DNA of 35,688 nucleotides from Nitrospira lenta (GTDB lineage: Bacteria > Nitrospirota > Nitrospiria > Nitrospirales > Nitrospiraceae): assembly GCA_945905765.1 (NCBI GenBank), contig CAMDPZ010000022.1, forward strand, positions 1 through 35,688. Reading direction: 5' to 3'. Below are positions 1 to 7,806 of the stretch, piece after piece. Every line of letters starts with the position of its first letter. Positions within the stretch are counted from its first letter, which is position 1. The position numbers and the translations under genes were made by a program. Under the pieces are notes generated by a model. That model made no database searches. It was not told the DNA's origin and saw only the letters and a program-made list of their open reading frames with translations.

Positions 1-462
1 CTAGTCGTTTGGTGGTTCGAAGTGCCCAGACGGCCGGTTCTGCCAGGGGATCGTCGCTTGTTTGGCTTGCTTGACGAGGCTCCGTAAATTCACCTCTGCC
101 GCACGGAGCAATTTCGGTTCGCCGCTTTGGATGATCGCCGTCAAGAGGACATACAGCGACCGGTCCATCCGTGATCCGGCGAGGATTCGTTCTGTGACAG
201 GATCAGGGCCAGGGGGGATGGAGCTGTCTGTTTCCTCCGGATCTTCAAACAGAGTGCGAAATGAAGTTGGGTGGTGAAAGAGCCAGGCTGGAGGGATCTT
301 CAGCGTGGCGGCGAGCGATTCCAGTATCGAGGCGGAGGGGTCTGCTTCTTCGGCTTCAATCGCCTCAAGTATCTGAAGCGAGAGAGACGATTGAGCCGCT
401 AAATAGTCGGTCGAGTGGCCTCGCGAGATACGCCAGGCTTGAATCTGTTGTCCCAGTGCCAT
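1..462 (-). CDS. XRE-family helix-turn-helix transcriptional regulator
   Basis: The N-terminal part (about residues 3-60 from the ATG at 462) has the pattern of an XRE/Cro HTH: GQQIQAWR, then LAAQSSLS, then ILEAIEAEEADPS and ILESLAATLKIP. This predicts sequence-specific DNA binding as a dimer. The C-terminal 90 residues are helical and not recognised; they may serve oligomerisation or ligand sensing. The stop codon TAG lies at the very first bases of the window, so the gene is complete. The start is uncertain. The ATG at 462 directly precedes the HTH. A GTG at 489 has a GAGG eight bases upstream, and a TTG at 540 would give 179 residues. The gene is divergent from the small coiled-coil gene at 636 and could regulate the shared upstream region. 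No target is known. Confidence 0.8.
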   Translation of the reverse strand: MALGQQIQAWRISRGHSTDYLAAQSSLSLQILEAIEAEEADPSASILESLAATLKIPPAWLFHHPTSFRTLFEDPEETDSSIPPGPDPVTERILAGSRMDRSLYVLLTAIIQSGEPKLLRAAEVNLRSLVKQAKQATIPWQNRPSGHFEPPND

Positions 463-564
463 GGCGCGATGATACTGAATAGGGGCCACCTTCGCAACCT
501 CACTGCAGCGGTCCCGCGACAAACTTTCCTTGCAAATCAATAACTTATCGTTAATTTCGCCTAC

Positions 565-594
565 TGGAAGATGGGTGGTGAAATCAGGTATAAT
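565..594 (+). promoter_or_regulatory. Candidate sigma-70 promoter for the gene at 636
   Basis: A perfect TATAAT lies at 589-594, about 40 bases before the start codon at 636. The matching -35 box is poor (TGGAAG at 565-570, 3 of 6). It sits in the divergent gap between the XRE regulator and the coiled-coil gene. Confidence 0.4.
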
Positions 595-635
595 ACCGCT
601 TCCAGTTTATTCTCGATTCAGTGAGGAGGCGTGCC

Positions 636-977
636 ATGTTAGGAACAGATATTCGCGGAATTCTCGCAGAGGAAGAGGAAGTGCAGCGACGCAAGGAAGC
701 CTTGAAGTCGCTTTTGACCATGCGCTCCAAGCAGTTGCGGGAGTCGTTGCAGCAGCGGATCAAGCGGGCGCGGACGAGCGGCGACTGGATCCATCTTTCC
801 GAAGAAGAATGCGCCACGCTTCACAAGCGGGAAAAACTTCATCTCAAGTCTCAGTTTGATAAACTGCAGCATGAGCAGGATCGAACCAGGGGGAAACTGA
901 CGGCATTGAAGCGAGCGAAGCTGCGGGCCCAACGGATTCGGGCTGCCGAAGCCGCGTCCGGGCGGAAACGTCGCTGA
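636..977 (+). CDS. Small coiled-coil protein of unknown function
   Basis: This 113-residue protein is almost wholly charged helix. It is rich in Glu, Lys, Arg, Gln and Leu with heptad-like spacing, and ends in a basic tail. No catalytic motif, signal peptide or membrane segment is seen. The start at 636 is fixed by an AGGAGG at 624-629 six bases upstream; an in-frame GTG at 621 lies before that site and is unlikely. The gene ends 29 bases before the rRNA methyltransferase, so the two may be co-transcribed. Length and composition resemble small FliJ-like or cytoplasmic coiled-coil proteins, but I do not recognise a family and assign no function. Confidence 0.75.
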   Translation: MLGTDIRGILAEEEEVQRRKEALKSLLTMRSKQLRESLQQRIKRARTSGDWIHLSEEECATLHKREKLHLKSQFDKLQHEQDRTRGKLTALKRAKLRAQRIRAAEAASGRKRR

Positions 978-1006
978 GTCCTCGTTGTTCACTGTGACGT
1001 ACTAGC

Positions 1007-1807
1007 GTGGCCCTCCCTCTCCTGACGCGTGCGCAAGGCTCGTACATTCGGGAGCTCCTCCACGAGCGACGGGTGCGAGCAGCGGAAGGCGCCTTCGTAG
1101 TCGAAGGCGCCCATGCGGTGCGCGATCTCCTGACTCGGTACCCCGAACAGATTCTCACAGTCGTGACGGCTCATGGGTACCTGACCAAAGAAGGGGAGAA
1201 TGACCGGCTGGTCGGACTCCCTGCCTCGGCGCAGCAGTATTCCTGCCCTGATTTTCAATTCTCGAAATTATCCGATCTGGAAGCGCCGCAAGGTATTCTT
1301 GCCGTGGTGCGGCAGCCGGCGTGGAATGAAGCGGCGATCCTTCGGCAGCCGACGGTCCTGGGGATTTTCGGCGAGCAGCTGCAAGATCCCGCCAATGTCG
1401 GGGCGATTATCAGAACGGCGGCAGGGCTGAACGTGAGTGCTCTGTGGCTCACGCCTGAGTCGGCCGATATCTATCATCCTAAGGTGGTGCGTTCGACGAG
1501 CGGCGTCCTGCTTGCGCTGCCGATTTTTTTCGCCAAGGATGTGTCCGGTTTGATCCAAGAGGGTTGCCAGATCTTCACCGCAGAAGCGGGAGGAGGCGAG
1601 ACCGTTCCGATCGACGAGATTCACGTGGCGCCCAGGAAGCTGGTGTTTGCGGTCGGCAATGAAAGCCGAGGTTTGTCCGCGCAGATCCGCACCCAGGCCA
1701 CTACTCGATTTACTATCCCTCTCAGCCGCGATGTGGAATCCTTGAATGTCGCGGCAACCGTGGCCATCGCCACGTTCTACTTCTCGCGACTTCCCAAAGG
1801 GGAGTGA
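1007..1807 (+). CDS. TrmH/SpoU-family RNA 2'-O-ribose methyltransferase
   Basis: The 266-residue protein has the two-domain layout of SpoU enzymes. An N-terminal substrate-binding domain (about 1-105, with FVVEGAHAVRDLL) is followed by a knotted SPOUT catalytic domain. The three SpoU motifs are present: QLQDPANVGAIIRTA (motif 1), VFAVGNESRGLS (motif 2) and IPLSRDVESLNVAATVAIA (motif 3). Enzymes of this family transfer a methyl group from S-adenosylmethionine to a ribose 2'-OH in rRNA or tRNA. The fusion with the substrate-binding domain favours an rRNA target, as in RlmB or TsnR relatives; the exact nucleotide cannot be told. The start is a GTG at 1007, chosen because the family's N-terminal helix begins there; its Shine-Dalgarno site is weak. 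Confidence 0.93.
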   Translation: MALPLLTRAQGSYIRELLHERRVRAAEGAFVVEGAHAVRDLLTRYPEQILTVVTAHGYLTKEGENDRLVGLPASAQQYSCPDFQFSKLSDLEAPQGILAVVRQPAWNEAAILRQPTVLGIFGEQLQDPANVGAIIRTAAGLNVSALWLTPESADIYHPKVVRSTSGVLLALPIFFAKDVSGLIQEGCQIFTAEAGGGETVPIDEIHVAPRKLVFAVGNESRGLSAQIRTQATTRFTIPLSRDVESLNVAATVAIATFYFSRLPKGE

Positions 1808-1818
1808 TCGATAGCTTC

Positions 1819-3114
1819 TTATAAGCGCCAGTAGGTCAAAGAAGAGGGGAGCTTGGCTTGGTCGAGCAAGCACTTCACGTCAATGACCACTCCTTCGTGT
1901 TGATTCCGGAGGGGCTTGAGCAATTCCTGTAGGTCCATCTCTGCGTAGGAACGGTGGGACACGGCAATAATCAGTCCATCGACATTCTTCAGATCGTTCC
2001 ACGGCTGCAGCTGAATGCCATATTCCGCGACTGCTTCTTTCGGGTCTGCGATCGGATCATGCACCAAGACCTGGACCCCATACTCGCGTAGCTCCTGAAT
2101 GATGTCGGGCACCCGGCTATTGCGTAGATCCGGCACGTTCTCTTTAAAGGTGAGGCCTAGGACCGCCACCTTGAGATCCTTGATTGGCCGGGGCAGTTGA
2201 CCGAGCAGCTTGATCGTTTGCTCCGCGACGAACTTCCCCATGCCGTTATTGATGCGCCGGCCAGCTAGAATCACTTGCGGATGGTAGCCGACCGACTCAG
2301 CTTTGGAAGTCAGATAGTAGGGGTCTACGCCAATGCAATGGCCGCCCACGAGTCCCGGATAAAATTTCAGAAAGTTCCATTTGGTTCCTGCCGCATCCAG
2401 AACGGATTTCGTATCGATCCCGAGACGGTGAAAGATAAGCGCTAGCTCATTCATCAGCGCAATATTCAAGTCCCGTTGGGTATTTTCAATCACCTTCGCC
2501 GCTTCCGCCACTTTAATGCTGGAGGCACGGTGAATGCCTGCCTTGACCACGAGCTCATAAGTGTTCGCGACGATCTCCAGCGATGCGTCGTCTTGGGCTG
2601 ACACGACCTTGATGATCTTTTCGAGGGTATGGTCCTTATCTCCAGGATTGATCCGCTCGGGAGAGTAGCCCAGCTTGAAATCCACGCCGCATGTCATCCC
2701 GGAGGCCTGTTCGAGAATCGGCAGGCAGACTTCCTCTGTGGCTCCTGGGTAGACCGTCGATTCGAAGACCACAATCGCTCCTGGTGAGAGGTTGGCTCCG
2801 ATCAGTTCGGATGATTTTCGGAGAGCCGTCAAATCAGGCTGAAGGGCTTCATTGATCGGGGTGGGGACGGCCACGATGATGAAGTCAGCCGCTTTGAGGT
2901 CGCCGGGCTGATAGGTGTAGTGGACATCGGACGATTTCAGCTCGGCAGGAGAGACCTCGCCGGTCCGGTCGAGGCCATTCTGGAGCTCCGCAATCTTGGC
3001 CTTGTTGATATCAAAGCCGATGACGCGCTGCCGTTTTCCAAACGCCACAGCGATTGGAAGGCCCACGTAGCCAAGCCCGACAACGGCAATCTTTCGCTCT
3101 TTGACTTGAGACAT
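1819..3114 (-). CDS. tviB: UDP-sugar 6-dehydrogenase, TviB/WbpO type
   Basis: This NAD-dependent enzyme oxidises C6 of a UDP-HexNAc sugar to a uronic acid for capsule, O-antigen or exopolysaccharide synthesis. The N-terminal Rossmann motif VGLGYVGLP (12-20), the central KVAEAAKVIENTQRDLN stretch (201-217) and the catalytic Cys260 in GGHCIGVDPYYL are all visible, followed by the C-terminal UDP-binding domain (VLGLTFKENVPDLRNS). The central stretch is typical of the TviB/WbpO branch acting on UDP-GlcNAc or UDP-GalNAc rather than UDP-glucose, but this is inference. At 431 residues the length is normal. GGAGGGG upstream of the ATG at 3114 supports the start. It is divergent from the carbamoyltransferase operon. 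Confidence 0.93.
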   Translation of the reverse strand: MSQVKERKIAVVGLGYVGLPIAVAFGKRQRVIGFDINKAKIAELQNGLDRTGEVSPAELKSSDVHYTYQPGDLKAADFIIVAVPTPINEALQPDLTALRKSSELIGANLSPGAIVVFESTVYPGATEEVCLPILEQASGMTCGVDFKLGYSPERINPGDKDHTLEKIIKVVSAQDDASLEIVANTYELVVKAGIHRASSIKVAEAAKVIENTQRDLNIALMNELALIFHRLGIDTKSVLDAAGTKWNFLKFYPGLVGGHCIGVDPYYLTSKAESVGYHPQVILAGRRINNGMGKFVAEQTIKLLGQLPRPIKDLKVAVLGLTFKENVPDLRNSRVPDIIQELREYGVQVLVHDPIADPKEAVAEYGIQLQPWNDLKNVDGLIIAVSHRSYAEMDLQELLKPLRNQHEGVVIDVKCLLDQAKLPSSLTYWRL

Positions 3115-3249
3115 GAACCCCTCCGGTGATTTTACCCAGAATGGCAGAACGTTGCGTGCCCGTCAACGAAGTCGTTTTATTTCCTTCATTGCTGTGCCCC
3201 TCTGATTCGCCATCATGCGGGGCAGCGCCGTTCCCGTGCATCTGAAAGA

Positions 3250-3278
3250 TTGCGCTCTTGTATGCGATGTATTATTGT
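3250..3278 (+). promoter_or_regulatory. Candidate promoter for the carbamoyltransferase operon
   Basis: TTGCGC (3250-3255) and TATTGT (3273-3278) are spaced by 17 bases, 39 bases ahead of the start codon at 3318. Both boxes match the sigma-70 consensus only partly (4 of 6 each). Confidence 0.35.
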
Positions 3279-3317
3279 TTGGATTGAAGGACTCACGATA
3301 CGTAACTGATTGACACT

Positions 3318-5162
3318 ATGTACATACTTGGCATTTCTGCTTTTTACCACGATAGCGCCGCTTGTCTGCTGCAGGATGGCGAGATTGTCGCGGCGGCACA
3401 AGAAGAGCGGTTTACACGAAAGAAGCACGATCCGGGATTCCCGCGTCAAGCGGTTAAGTATTGTCTGGCTCAGGCAGGGATTGGGATTAAGGATCTGCAA
3501 TATGTCGTGTTTTACGACAAGCCGTTCATCAAGTTTGAACGGTTGCTGGAGACCTACCTCGGATTTGCCCCCAAGGGAATCCAGTCGTTCCTGGCCGCGA
3601 TGCCAGTCTGGTTGAAAGAAAAACTCTTTCTGCGGAACTTACTGCGAAAAGAAGTGTTGGCTTGTTCGAGCGGCCTCGATAAGTCCGAATTGCCGGAGTT
3701 CCTCTTTGGCGAGCATCATGAGTCCCACGCAGCCTCAGCCTTCTATGCGTCCCCCTATGAACGGGCTGCGGTGCTCTGCATGGACGGGGTCGGAGAATGG
3801 GCGACCACGTCGGCGTGGTTAGGTGAAGGAAGCACATTGACCCCGCTATGGGACATTCCGTTTCCCCACTCGATCGGCCTGCTGTATTCGGCCTTTACGT
3901 ATTACACGGGGTTCAAGGTTAATTCCGGTGAATACAAAGTCATGGGGTTGGCTCCGTATGGAGAGCCCAAGTACGTCCAGGCGATTTATGAACATCTGAT
4001 CGATCTCAAGCCGGACGGCACGTTCAGAATGAACATGGAGTATTTCAACTATTGCACCGGCTTGACCATGACAAGCCGCAAGTTCGACGACGTGTTCGGG
4101 GGCCCTCCTCGCAAGGCAGAGTCGAAGTTCGGTCAGCGCGAGATGGATTTGGCTCGCTCGATTCAGGAAGTGACCGAAGAGGTCATGTTGCGGCTGTCGC
4201 GGACGATGCATCGTGAAACGGGAGCGGACTATCTCTGCCTGGCTGGCGGAGTCGCGCTCAATTGTGTGGGTAATGGGCGGGTGCTCCGGGAGGGACCGTT
4301 TAAAGGGCTGTGGATCCAGCCTGCTGCCGGCGATGCAGGCGGGGCGGTGGGTGCTGCGCTGAGTGCCTGGCACCAGTATGAGAACAGGCCCAGGACCGCA
4401 GACAATATCCACGACAAAATGAAGGGGAGCTATCTGGGACCGGCCTTCAGCAATGAGGATGTCGAAGCCAGGCTGAAAACGCTTGGGGCGGTCTATCGTC
4501 GGCTCGATGAAAAGGATTTGTATGGGCAGGTGGCCGATAATCTGGCAGCGGGAAAAGTCGTGGGTTGGCATCAGGGTCGGATGGAATTCGGGCCGCGATC
4601 TCTTGGCTGCCGTAGCATTCTCGGGGATGCTCGCAATACGAACATGCAGTCTGTCCTGAATCTCAAGATTAAGTACCGTGAGTCGTTCAGGCCCTTTGCG
4701 CCTTCTGTATTGAGAGAGCGGGTGTCGGATTATTTCCAGATGGACTGTGATAGTCCCTATATGTTGCTGGTGGCTCCGGTTCTTGAAAAGCGCCGACTTC
4801 CCTTCGATTCGGAACAGAAAGAGCTTTGGGGCATTGATTTGCTCAATGTGCCACGTTCGGATATCCCCTCCGTTACGCATATCGATTACTCTGCCAGAAT
4901 TCAGACCGTGCATGAGGAGACGAATCCCCGGTACTACAAGTTACTCAAAGCGTTTGAGGCAAAGACGGGCTATGCCACCTGTGTGAATACGTCGTTCAAC
5001 GTGCGGGGTGAGCCGATTGTCTGCACGCCGGAAGATGCCTATCGTTGCTTTATGCGGACGGAGATGGATGTCCTGGTGATTGAGAGTTGCGTATTGAGGA
5101 AAGAGGATCAGAGGCCCCTTGAAGGGGATTCCGATTGGAAGAAAGAATTCGAACTCGACTAG
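3318..5162 (+). CDS. Carbamoyltransferase, NodU/CmcH family
   Basis: The 614-residue protein opens with MYILGISAFYHDSAACL and QEERFTRKKHD, hallmarks of the NodU/CmcH/TobZ family. These enzymes use carbamoyl phosphate and ATP to O-carbamoylate sugars or small molecules. The ASKHA-fold N-terminal domain carries the metal-binding HHESH (133-137), LAGGVALN and the nucleotide-site stretch PAAGDAGGAVGAAL. The YrdC-like C-terminal domain carries MEFGPRSLGCRSIL, SFRPFAPSVL and NTSFNVRGEPIV. All expected motifs are intact, so it is probably active. It is followed 21 bases later by an SxtJ-like gene and then a DUF5989-like peptide, the usual companions of these enzymes in surface-polysaccharide loci. 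The acceptor here is probably a cell-surface glycan; that is inference. Confidence 0.94.
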   Translation: MYILGISAFYHDSAACLLQDGEIVAAAQEERFTRKKHDPGFPRQAVKYCLAQAGIGIKDLQYVVFYDKPFIKFERLLETYLGFAPKGIQSFLAAMPVWLKEKLFLRNLLRKEVLACSSGLDKSELPEFLFGEHHESHAASAFYASPYERAAVLCMDGVGEWATTSAWLGEGSTLTPLWDIPFPHSIGLLYSAFTYYTGFKVNSGEYKVMGLAPYGEPKYVQAIYEHLIDLKPDGTFRMNMEYFNYCTGLTMTSRKFDDVFGGPPRKAESKFGQREMDLARSIQEVTEEVMLRLSRTMHRETGADYLCLAGGVALNCVGNGRVLREGPFKGLWIQPAAGDAGGAVGAALSAWHQYENRPRTADNIHDKMKGSYLGPAFSNEDVEARLKTLGAVYRRLDEKDLYGQVADNLAAGKVVGWHQGRMEFGPRSLGCRSILGDARNTNMQSVLNLKIKYRESFRPFAPSVLRERVSDYFQMDCDSPYMLLVAPVLEKRRLPFDSEQKELWGIDLLNVPRSDIPSVTHIDYSARIQTVHEETNPRYYKLLKAFEAKTGYATCVNTSFNVRGEPIVCTPEDAYRCFMRTEMDVLVIESCVLRKEDQRPLEGDSDWKKEFELD

Positions 5163-5183
5163 CTGACCGGGGGGATCGGGATA

Positions 5184-5579
5184 ATGGATCAAGCCGCCAC
5201 ACGTAAAGAGCTACGGCAATTTGGCCTGTTGGTCGGAGCGGTTTTTGCCGTGATCGGTCTGTGGCCGATGGTATTTCGCGGGGAGCCGTTGCGCCTGTGG
5301 GCAGCCGGAATCGGAGGTCTGCTTGTTCTATGCGGTGGCCTTCTTCCCTCTGTGTTGGCGCCTATTCACAAGGGGTGGATGTGGGTCGGGCATATTCTGG
5401 GGTGGATCAATACGAGGATTCTGCTTGGCATCGTGTTCTATGGACTGATTGCACCTATCGGTATCGTCTTCCGCCTGATGGGAAAGGATACGATGAGGCA
5501 GACATTTTCTGAGTCGAGTGTGACCTATAGAGTGGTCCGATCTCCGAGACCCCGTTCCCATATGAAACACCAATTTTAA
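5184..5579 (+). CDS. SxtJ-family membrane protein
   Basis: A 131-residue protein with three to four hydrophobic segments (about 12-30, 38-58, 66-90 and 80-98) and a basic tail. The pattern ELRQFGLLVGAVFAVIGLWP near the N-terminus and INTRILLGIVFYGLIAPIG later matches the SxtJ family, named after a saxitoxin-cluster gene. Its biochemical role is unknown. It lies directly downstream of the carbamoyltransferase and upstream of a DUF5989-like peptide, a three-gene order found repeatedly in glycan loci. It is likely an inner-membrane partner or anchor for the carbamoyltransferase (inference). Confidence 0.85.
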   Translation: MDQAATRKELRQFGLLVGAVFAVIGLWPMVFRGEPLRLWAAGIGGLLVLCGGLLPSVLAPIHKGWMWVGHILGWINTRILLGIVFYGLIAPIGIVFRLMGKDTMRQTFSESSVTYRVVRSPRPRSHMKHQF

Positions 5580-5607
5580 GTTGAGGCTCGTCAATTAGGA
5601 GGTGCGT

Positions 5608-5760
5608 ATGGGCGATTTTGTGATGGAACTCTGGGCCTTCATGAAGGAACGGAAGAAATTCTGGCTCCTGCCGATCATTATCGTGCTCGTGCTTCTTGGA
5701 AGCCTGATTGTCCTGACCCAGGGATCGGCGGTTGCTCCATTTATCTATACCCTCTTCTAA
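5608..5760 (+). CDS. DUF5989-like single-pass membrane peptide
   Basis: A 50-residue protein missed by length-limited ORF calling. A strong TAGGAGGT (5596-5603) precedes the ATG at 5608. The translation begins MGDFVMELWAFMKERKKFWL, runs into one hydrophobic helix (PIIIVLVLLGSLIVLTQGSA) and ends in APFIYTLF. This is the DUF5989 pattern: a short amphipathic, charged N-terminus, one membrane span and a conserved FIYTLF end. It follows the SxtJ-like gene by 28 bases and completes the operon. Function is unknown; co-occurrence suggests a membrane component of the carbamoylation module. Confidence 0.85.
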   Translation: MGDFVMELWAFMKERKKFWLLPIIIVLVLLGSLIVLTQGSAVAPFIYTLF

Positions 5761-5858
5761 CAGTGTTTACCGGCATGTCGGCATGGTGGAGGTGGCTTAG
5801 GCGTTTTCTACGCCAGATCAATTGATGGCTGACTTTTACGCTGACATTGCGAGGTGGA

Positions 5859-6209
5859 ATGATGAAAACGGTCGTTCTTGAAGTATGTTAGCTGGCAGAC
5901 ACGCTCGCTGCCGCGTCGCGAGCCATGAAGGCCGGCCGCGCTGAGCGCGCCGCGCACATTGGTTTTGCCAGGCCTGAGCTGCTATGGCAGGTGCTTACAT
6001 CCAAGCGGTGGGAGTTGCTCAAGGCTCTCTGCGGTGCCGGTCCAGTCTCCATCCGAGAGGCAGCCAGGCGTGTCGGTCGCGATGTTAAGGCGGTGCACGG
6101 CGATGTGACCGCATTGTTGGATGCCGGCATCCTCACTCGACCTGCTGCTGATGAAATTGAGTTTCCATGCGATGCTGTAAAGGTTGAGTTCGTTTTGCAG
6201 GCAGCATGA
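5859..6209 (+). pseudogene. HTH DNA-binding protein interrupted by an early in-frame TAG
   Basis: The reading frame starting at 5859 (ATG ATG, with GAGGTGG just upstream) encodes MMKTVVLEVC, then a TAG at 5889-5891, then continues in the same frame with LADTLAAASRAMKAGRAERA. It goes on to an HTH domain containing FARPELLWQVLTSKRWELL, GPVSIREAARRVGRDVKAVH and LLDAGIL. The protein is homologous across the stop to small winged-HTH regulators of the antitoxin type, about 115 residues long. A single nonsense change therefore appears to split the gene. An internal ATG at 5925 could still give a 94-residue HTH protein, but it has no Shine-Dalgarno site. No adjacent toxin gene is visible. The stop codon overlaps a strong hairpin at 6204-6226. 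Confidence 0.65.
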
Positions 6210-6226
6210 CCAGTCACTGGTCATGC
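6204..6226 (+). terminator. Perfect 11-bp hairpin at the end of the HTH gene
   Basis: GCATGACCAGT (6204-6214) and ACTGGTCATGC (6216-6226) are exact reverse complements around a single C. The hairpin includes the TGA stop of the HTH gene and is followed by GAGTTTTG, a short T run. It may act as a transcription terminator or an mRNA-stabilising stem. Confidence 0.45.
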
Positions 6227-6330
6227 CGCTGAGTTTTGATGTTGCGCTGCAGTGGGTGAAGCAAGCTGAGGCTGCGTTCAGAGGGACGGGCAGGAAGAAG
6301 CTGAAGCTTTGTAATGTTTTGAATGGAATG

Positions 6331-6406
6331 TGGTGCCGAGGGACAGAATTGAACTGTCGACACCAGCCTTTTCAGGGCTGTGCTCTACCAACTGAGCTAC
6401 CTCGGC
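6331..6406 (-). tRNA. tRNA-Phe(GAA)
   Basis: Read on the minus strand, the gene folds into a full cloverleaf. The acceptor stem GCCGAGG pairs with CCTCGGC. The D arm is GCTC/GAGC, the anticodon stem CAGCC/GGCTG encloses loop CTGAAAA with anticodon GAA, and the T stem GACAG/CTGTC encloses TTCAATT. The discriminator is A and the CCA end is encoded. It is the last member of the serS/tRNA-Ser strand run. Confidence 0.95.
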
Positions 6407-6506
6407 ACGATTTGCGGCAAGACGAGCGAGGCACTGTTACAGGATCGATGGACAAAAATCAAGTCTCTGTCTCTCTATCCTCTGCAAGCGCCGACGGAGC
6501 AGGCTG

Positions 6507-6599
6507 TGGCGGAGAGGGAGGGATTTGAACCCTCGGTAAGGGTTTTGCCCCTACGGCAGTTTAGCAAACTGCTGCCTTCGGCCGCTCGGCCACCTCTCC
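6507..6599 (-). tRNA. tRNA-Ser(GCU)
   Basis: The minus strand gives a class II tRNA with acceptor GGAGAGG pairing to the 3' side, anticodon stem GCAGT/ACTGC around TTGCTAA (anticodon GCT, reading AGC/AGU), a long variable arm (GTAGGGG...CCCTTAC), T loop TTCAAAT, discriminator G and an encoded CCA at 6507-6509. Discriminator G and the long variable arm are serine identity elements. Confidence 0.95.
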
Positions 6600-6759
6600 A
6601 CTGTTCTCAGTCCTACGCGGGATTCCCGATCATGTGCAGTGTGGGCGATGATCGTAGGATAACCAGCAATCGAGCCGTGATCTTACCTCAGGCCCTATGG
6701 GAGGTACAAGCCATTCGCGAGGTGGAGCAAGAAAAACTCTTGGGAGAGGATGCGACGGT

Positions 6760-7101
6760 TCAGGCGTCCACTTGTTTGTTCCACTGAAGGGCGATCGGTT
6801 TTTTCGCGAGCTGGACGAGGGAGGAGGAGAGGCTTCCGATGTAGTGCCAGGTTGTGGTGAGGCTGGTTGTGAGGTCCTGCTCCCACAGGGGGAGGGGGAT
6901 GGCGTGGGTCTGTGAATGTTGGAGGCTCGTGGCCTCTGAGTCCTGGGCCGTCATGCGGGCGAGGGGTGTCTCGTAACGGAGTTCTGAATGGCCTGGTCTG
7001 ATGACGCCGCTGAGGGTCAGCATGTGGAGTGCGGCTCGCTTCTGTTTCGTGCGGGCGTGACGTACCCTCAGATCATGGAGTTTGGATGAGATGGCGTGCA
7101 T
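6760..7101 (-). CDS. Unknown 113-residue protein downstream of zinc-ribbon gene
   Basis: A protein starting MHAISSKLHDLRVRHARTKQ, with a basic N-terminal helix and a Leu/Thr/Ser-rich C-terminal half, no signal peptide and no recognised motif. The ATG at 7101 has GAAGGAAG about seven bases upstream. It follows the zinc-ribbon gene on the same strand with a 39-base gap, so the two probably form an operon. They lie between two tRNA-Ser genes on the same strand. I cannot assign a function, and coding status rests on the ribosome-binding site and the open frame only. Confidence 0.5.
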   Translation of the reverse strand: MHAISSKLHDLRVRHARTKQKRAALHMLTLSGVIRPGHSELRYETPLARMTAQDSEATSLQHSQTHAIPLPLWEQDLTTSLTTTWHYIGSLSSSLVQLAKKPIALQWNKQVDA

Positions 7102-7140
7102 GGTGTCTTCCTTCTGTGTCCGGGTGATGAGGTTGAGTGC

Positions 7141-7341
7141 TTACATCCAGATGGTCTGGCGAAGGGCCTCAGCCGGGTCCTGGGAGTTCCAGCATTGCGA
7201 GCAGGGGGCGAAGGGGTCGTCAGTTTCCGGCTGCAGGCTTCCGCTGGGGACGAATTGATAGATATGGCAGCCGCAGAGGGGGCAGGTTTTGCTATTACGT
7301 TCCCGCTGAATGAGCCCGATCGTTCTCGTCTGTTTTTGCAT
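7141..7341 (-). CDS. Small zinc-ribbon protein
   Basis: The 66-residue protein has Cys20, Cys23 and Cys25 in TCPLCGCHIYQF and Cys47 and Cys50 in APCSQCWN. Two CxxC knuckles about 25 residues apart make a probable zinc ribbon. The N-terminus is basic (MQKQTRTIGLIQRERNSK), suitable for nucleic-acid binding. The ATG at 7341 is preceded by GAAGGAGGAACCG, a strong Shine-Dalgarno site; the longer frame to 7419 has none. It heads a two-gene unit with the gene at 6760-7101. The position between tRNA-Ser genes is suggestive, but no function is established. Confidence 0.65.
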   Translation of the reverse strand: MQKQTRTIGLIQRERNSKTCPLCGCHIYQFVPSGSLQPETDDPFAPCSQCWNSQDPAEALRQTIWM

Positions 7342-7656
7342 CGGTTCCTCCTTCACGAAGTAGGGGCACGAAGACGCGCTGGCAGGGTGATAGTGCCGCA
7401 GGGACGAGTGTTTGAACATACCGTAGAGGTAGGTGGGGCCGAACTAAAGAGGGGGTGTGCGATGTAAATAATCGCCAGTTAATAATGCAAAATACTTCAG
7501 TTTAATCAATTGATTGCACGCATTTGACAATTCGTCGCATTAAGTTTTTGGCATGTAGGCTGTTGCCTGGGATGAGCTTGGGTTTGAGAGGGTTGGCAAG
7601 GGGGTTGGGAACAAGAGGCGGCGGCTGTTTTAGCCGATGAATCGATCTGTGTGGTT
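7342..7656. other. 315-bp gap upstream of the zinc-ribbon gene
   Basis: This gap between the zinc-ribbon start and the 3' end of tRNA-Ser(UGA) holds no convincing gene. Its middle (about 7460-7560) is clearly AT-richer than the surroundings and contains a perfect 12-bp palindrome at 7504-7515. It is the likely place for a promoter and operator of the minus-strand pair, though no good -10/-35 pair could be fixed. Confidence 0.5.
7504..7515. promoter_or_regulatory. 12-bp palindrome, possible operator
   Basis: AATCAATTGATT is a perfect inverted repeat in the AT-rich region upstream of the zinc-ribbon gene. It resembles a dimeric regulator site by form only; no regulator is known. Confidence 0.25.
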
Positions 7657-7746
7657 TGGCGGAGGGGGCGAGATTTGAACTCGCGGACCCCTTGCGAGGT
7701 CTCCAGTTTTCAAGACTGGCGCATTCGGCCGCTCTGCCACCCCTCC
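7657..7746 (-). tRNA. tRNA-Ser(UGA)
   Basis: The minus strand gives a class II tRNA: acceptor GGAGGGG, D arm, anticodon stem CCAGT/ACTGG around CTTGAAA (anticodon TGA), a long variable arm (GACCTCGCAAGGGGTC), T loop TTCAAAT, discriminator G and an encoded CCA at 7657-7659. It lies 60 bases downstream of serS on the same strand. Confidence 0.95.
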
Positions 7747-7806
7747 ACACTCACTTTCGACCAGACGCGCTTGTCATGTCGCGCTCGGGCTGGTTCCCAT
7801 CATAGC

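Noticed and set aside
3846..4913. A 355-codon minus-strand frame opposite the carbamoyltransferase
   Set aside because: It is a shadow of a strongly conserved gene and shows no recognisable protein pattern.
5774..5824. A 16-codon frame MSAWWRWLRRFLRQIN before the split HTH gene
   Set aside because: It is Trp/Arg-rich and curious, but has no ribosome site and is too short to judge; it could be chance.
6600..6759. Nested inverted repeats near 6611-6659 as a possible RNA gene
   Set aside because: The arms are short (5 and 7 bp) with bulges; a terminator for the 113-residue gene is as likely, and nothing more can be shown.
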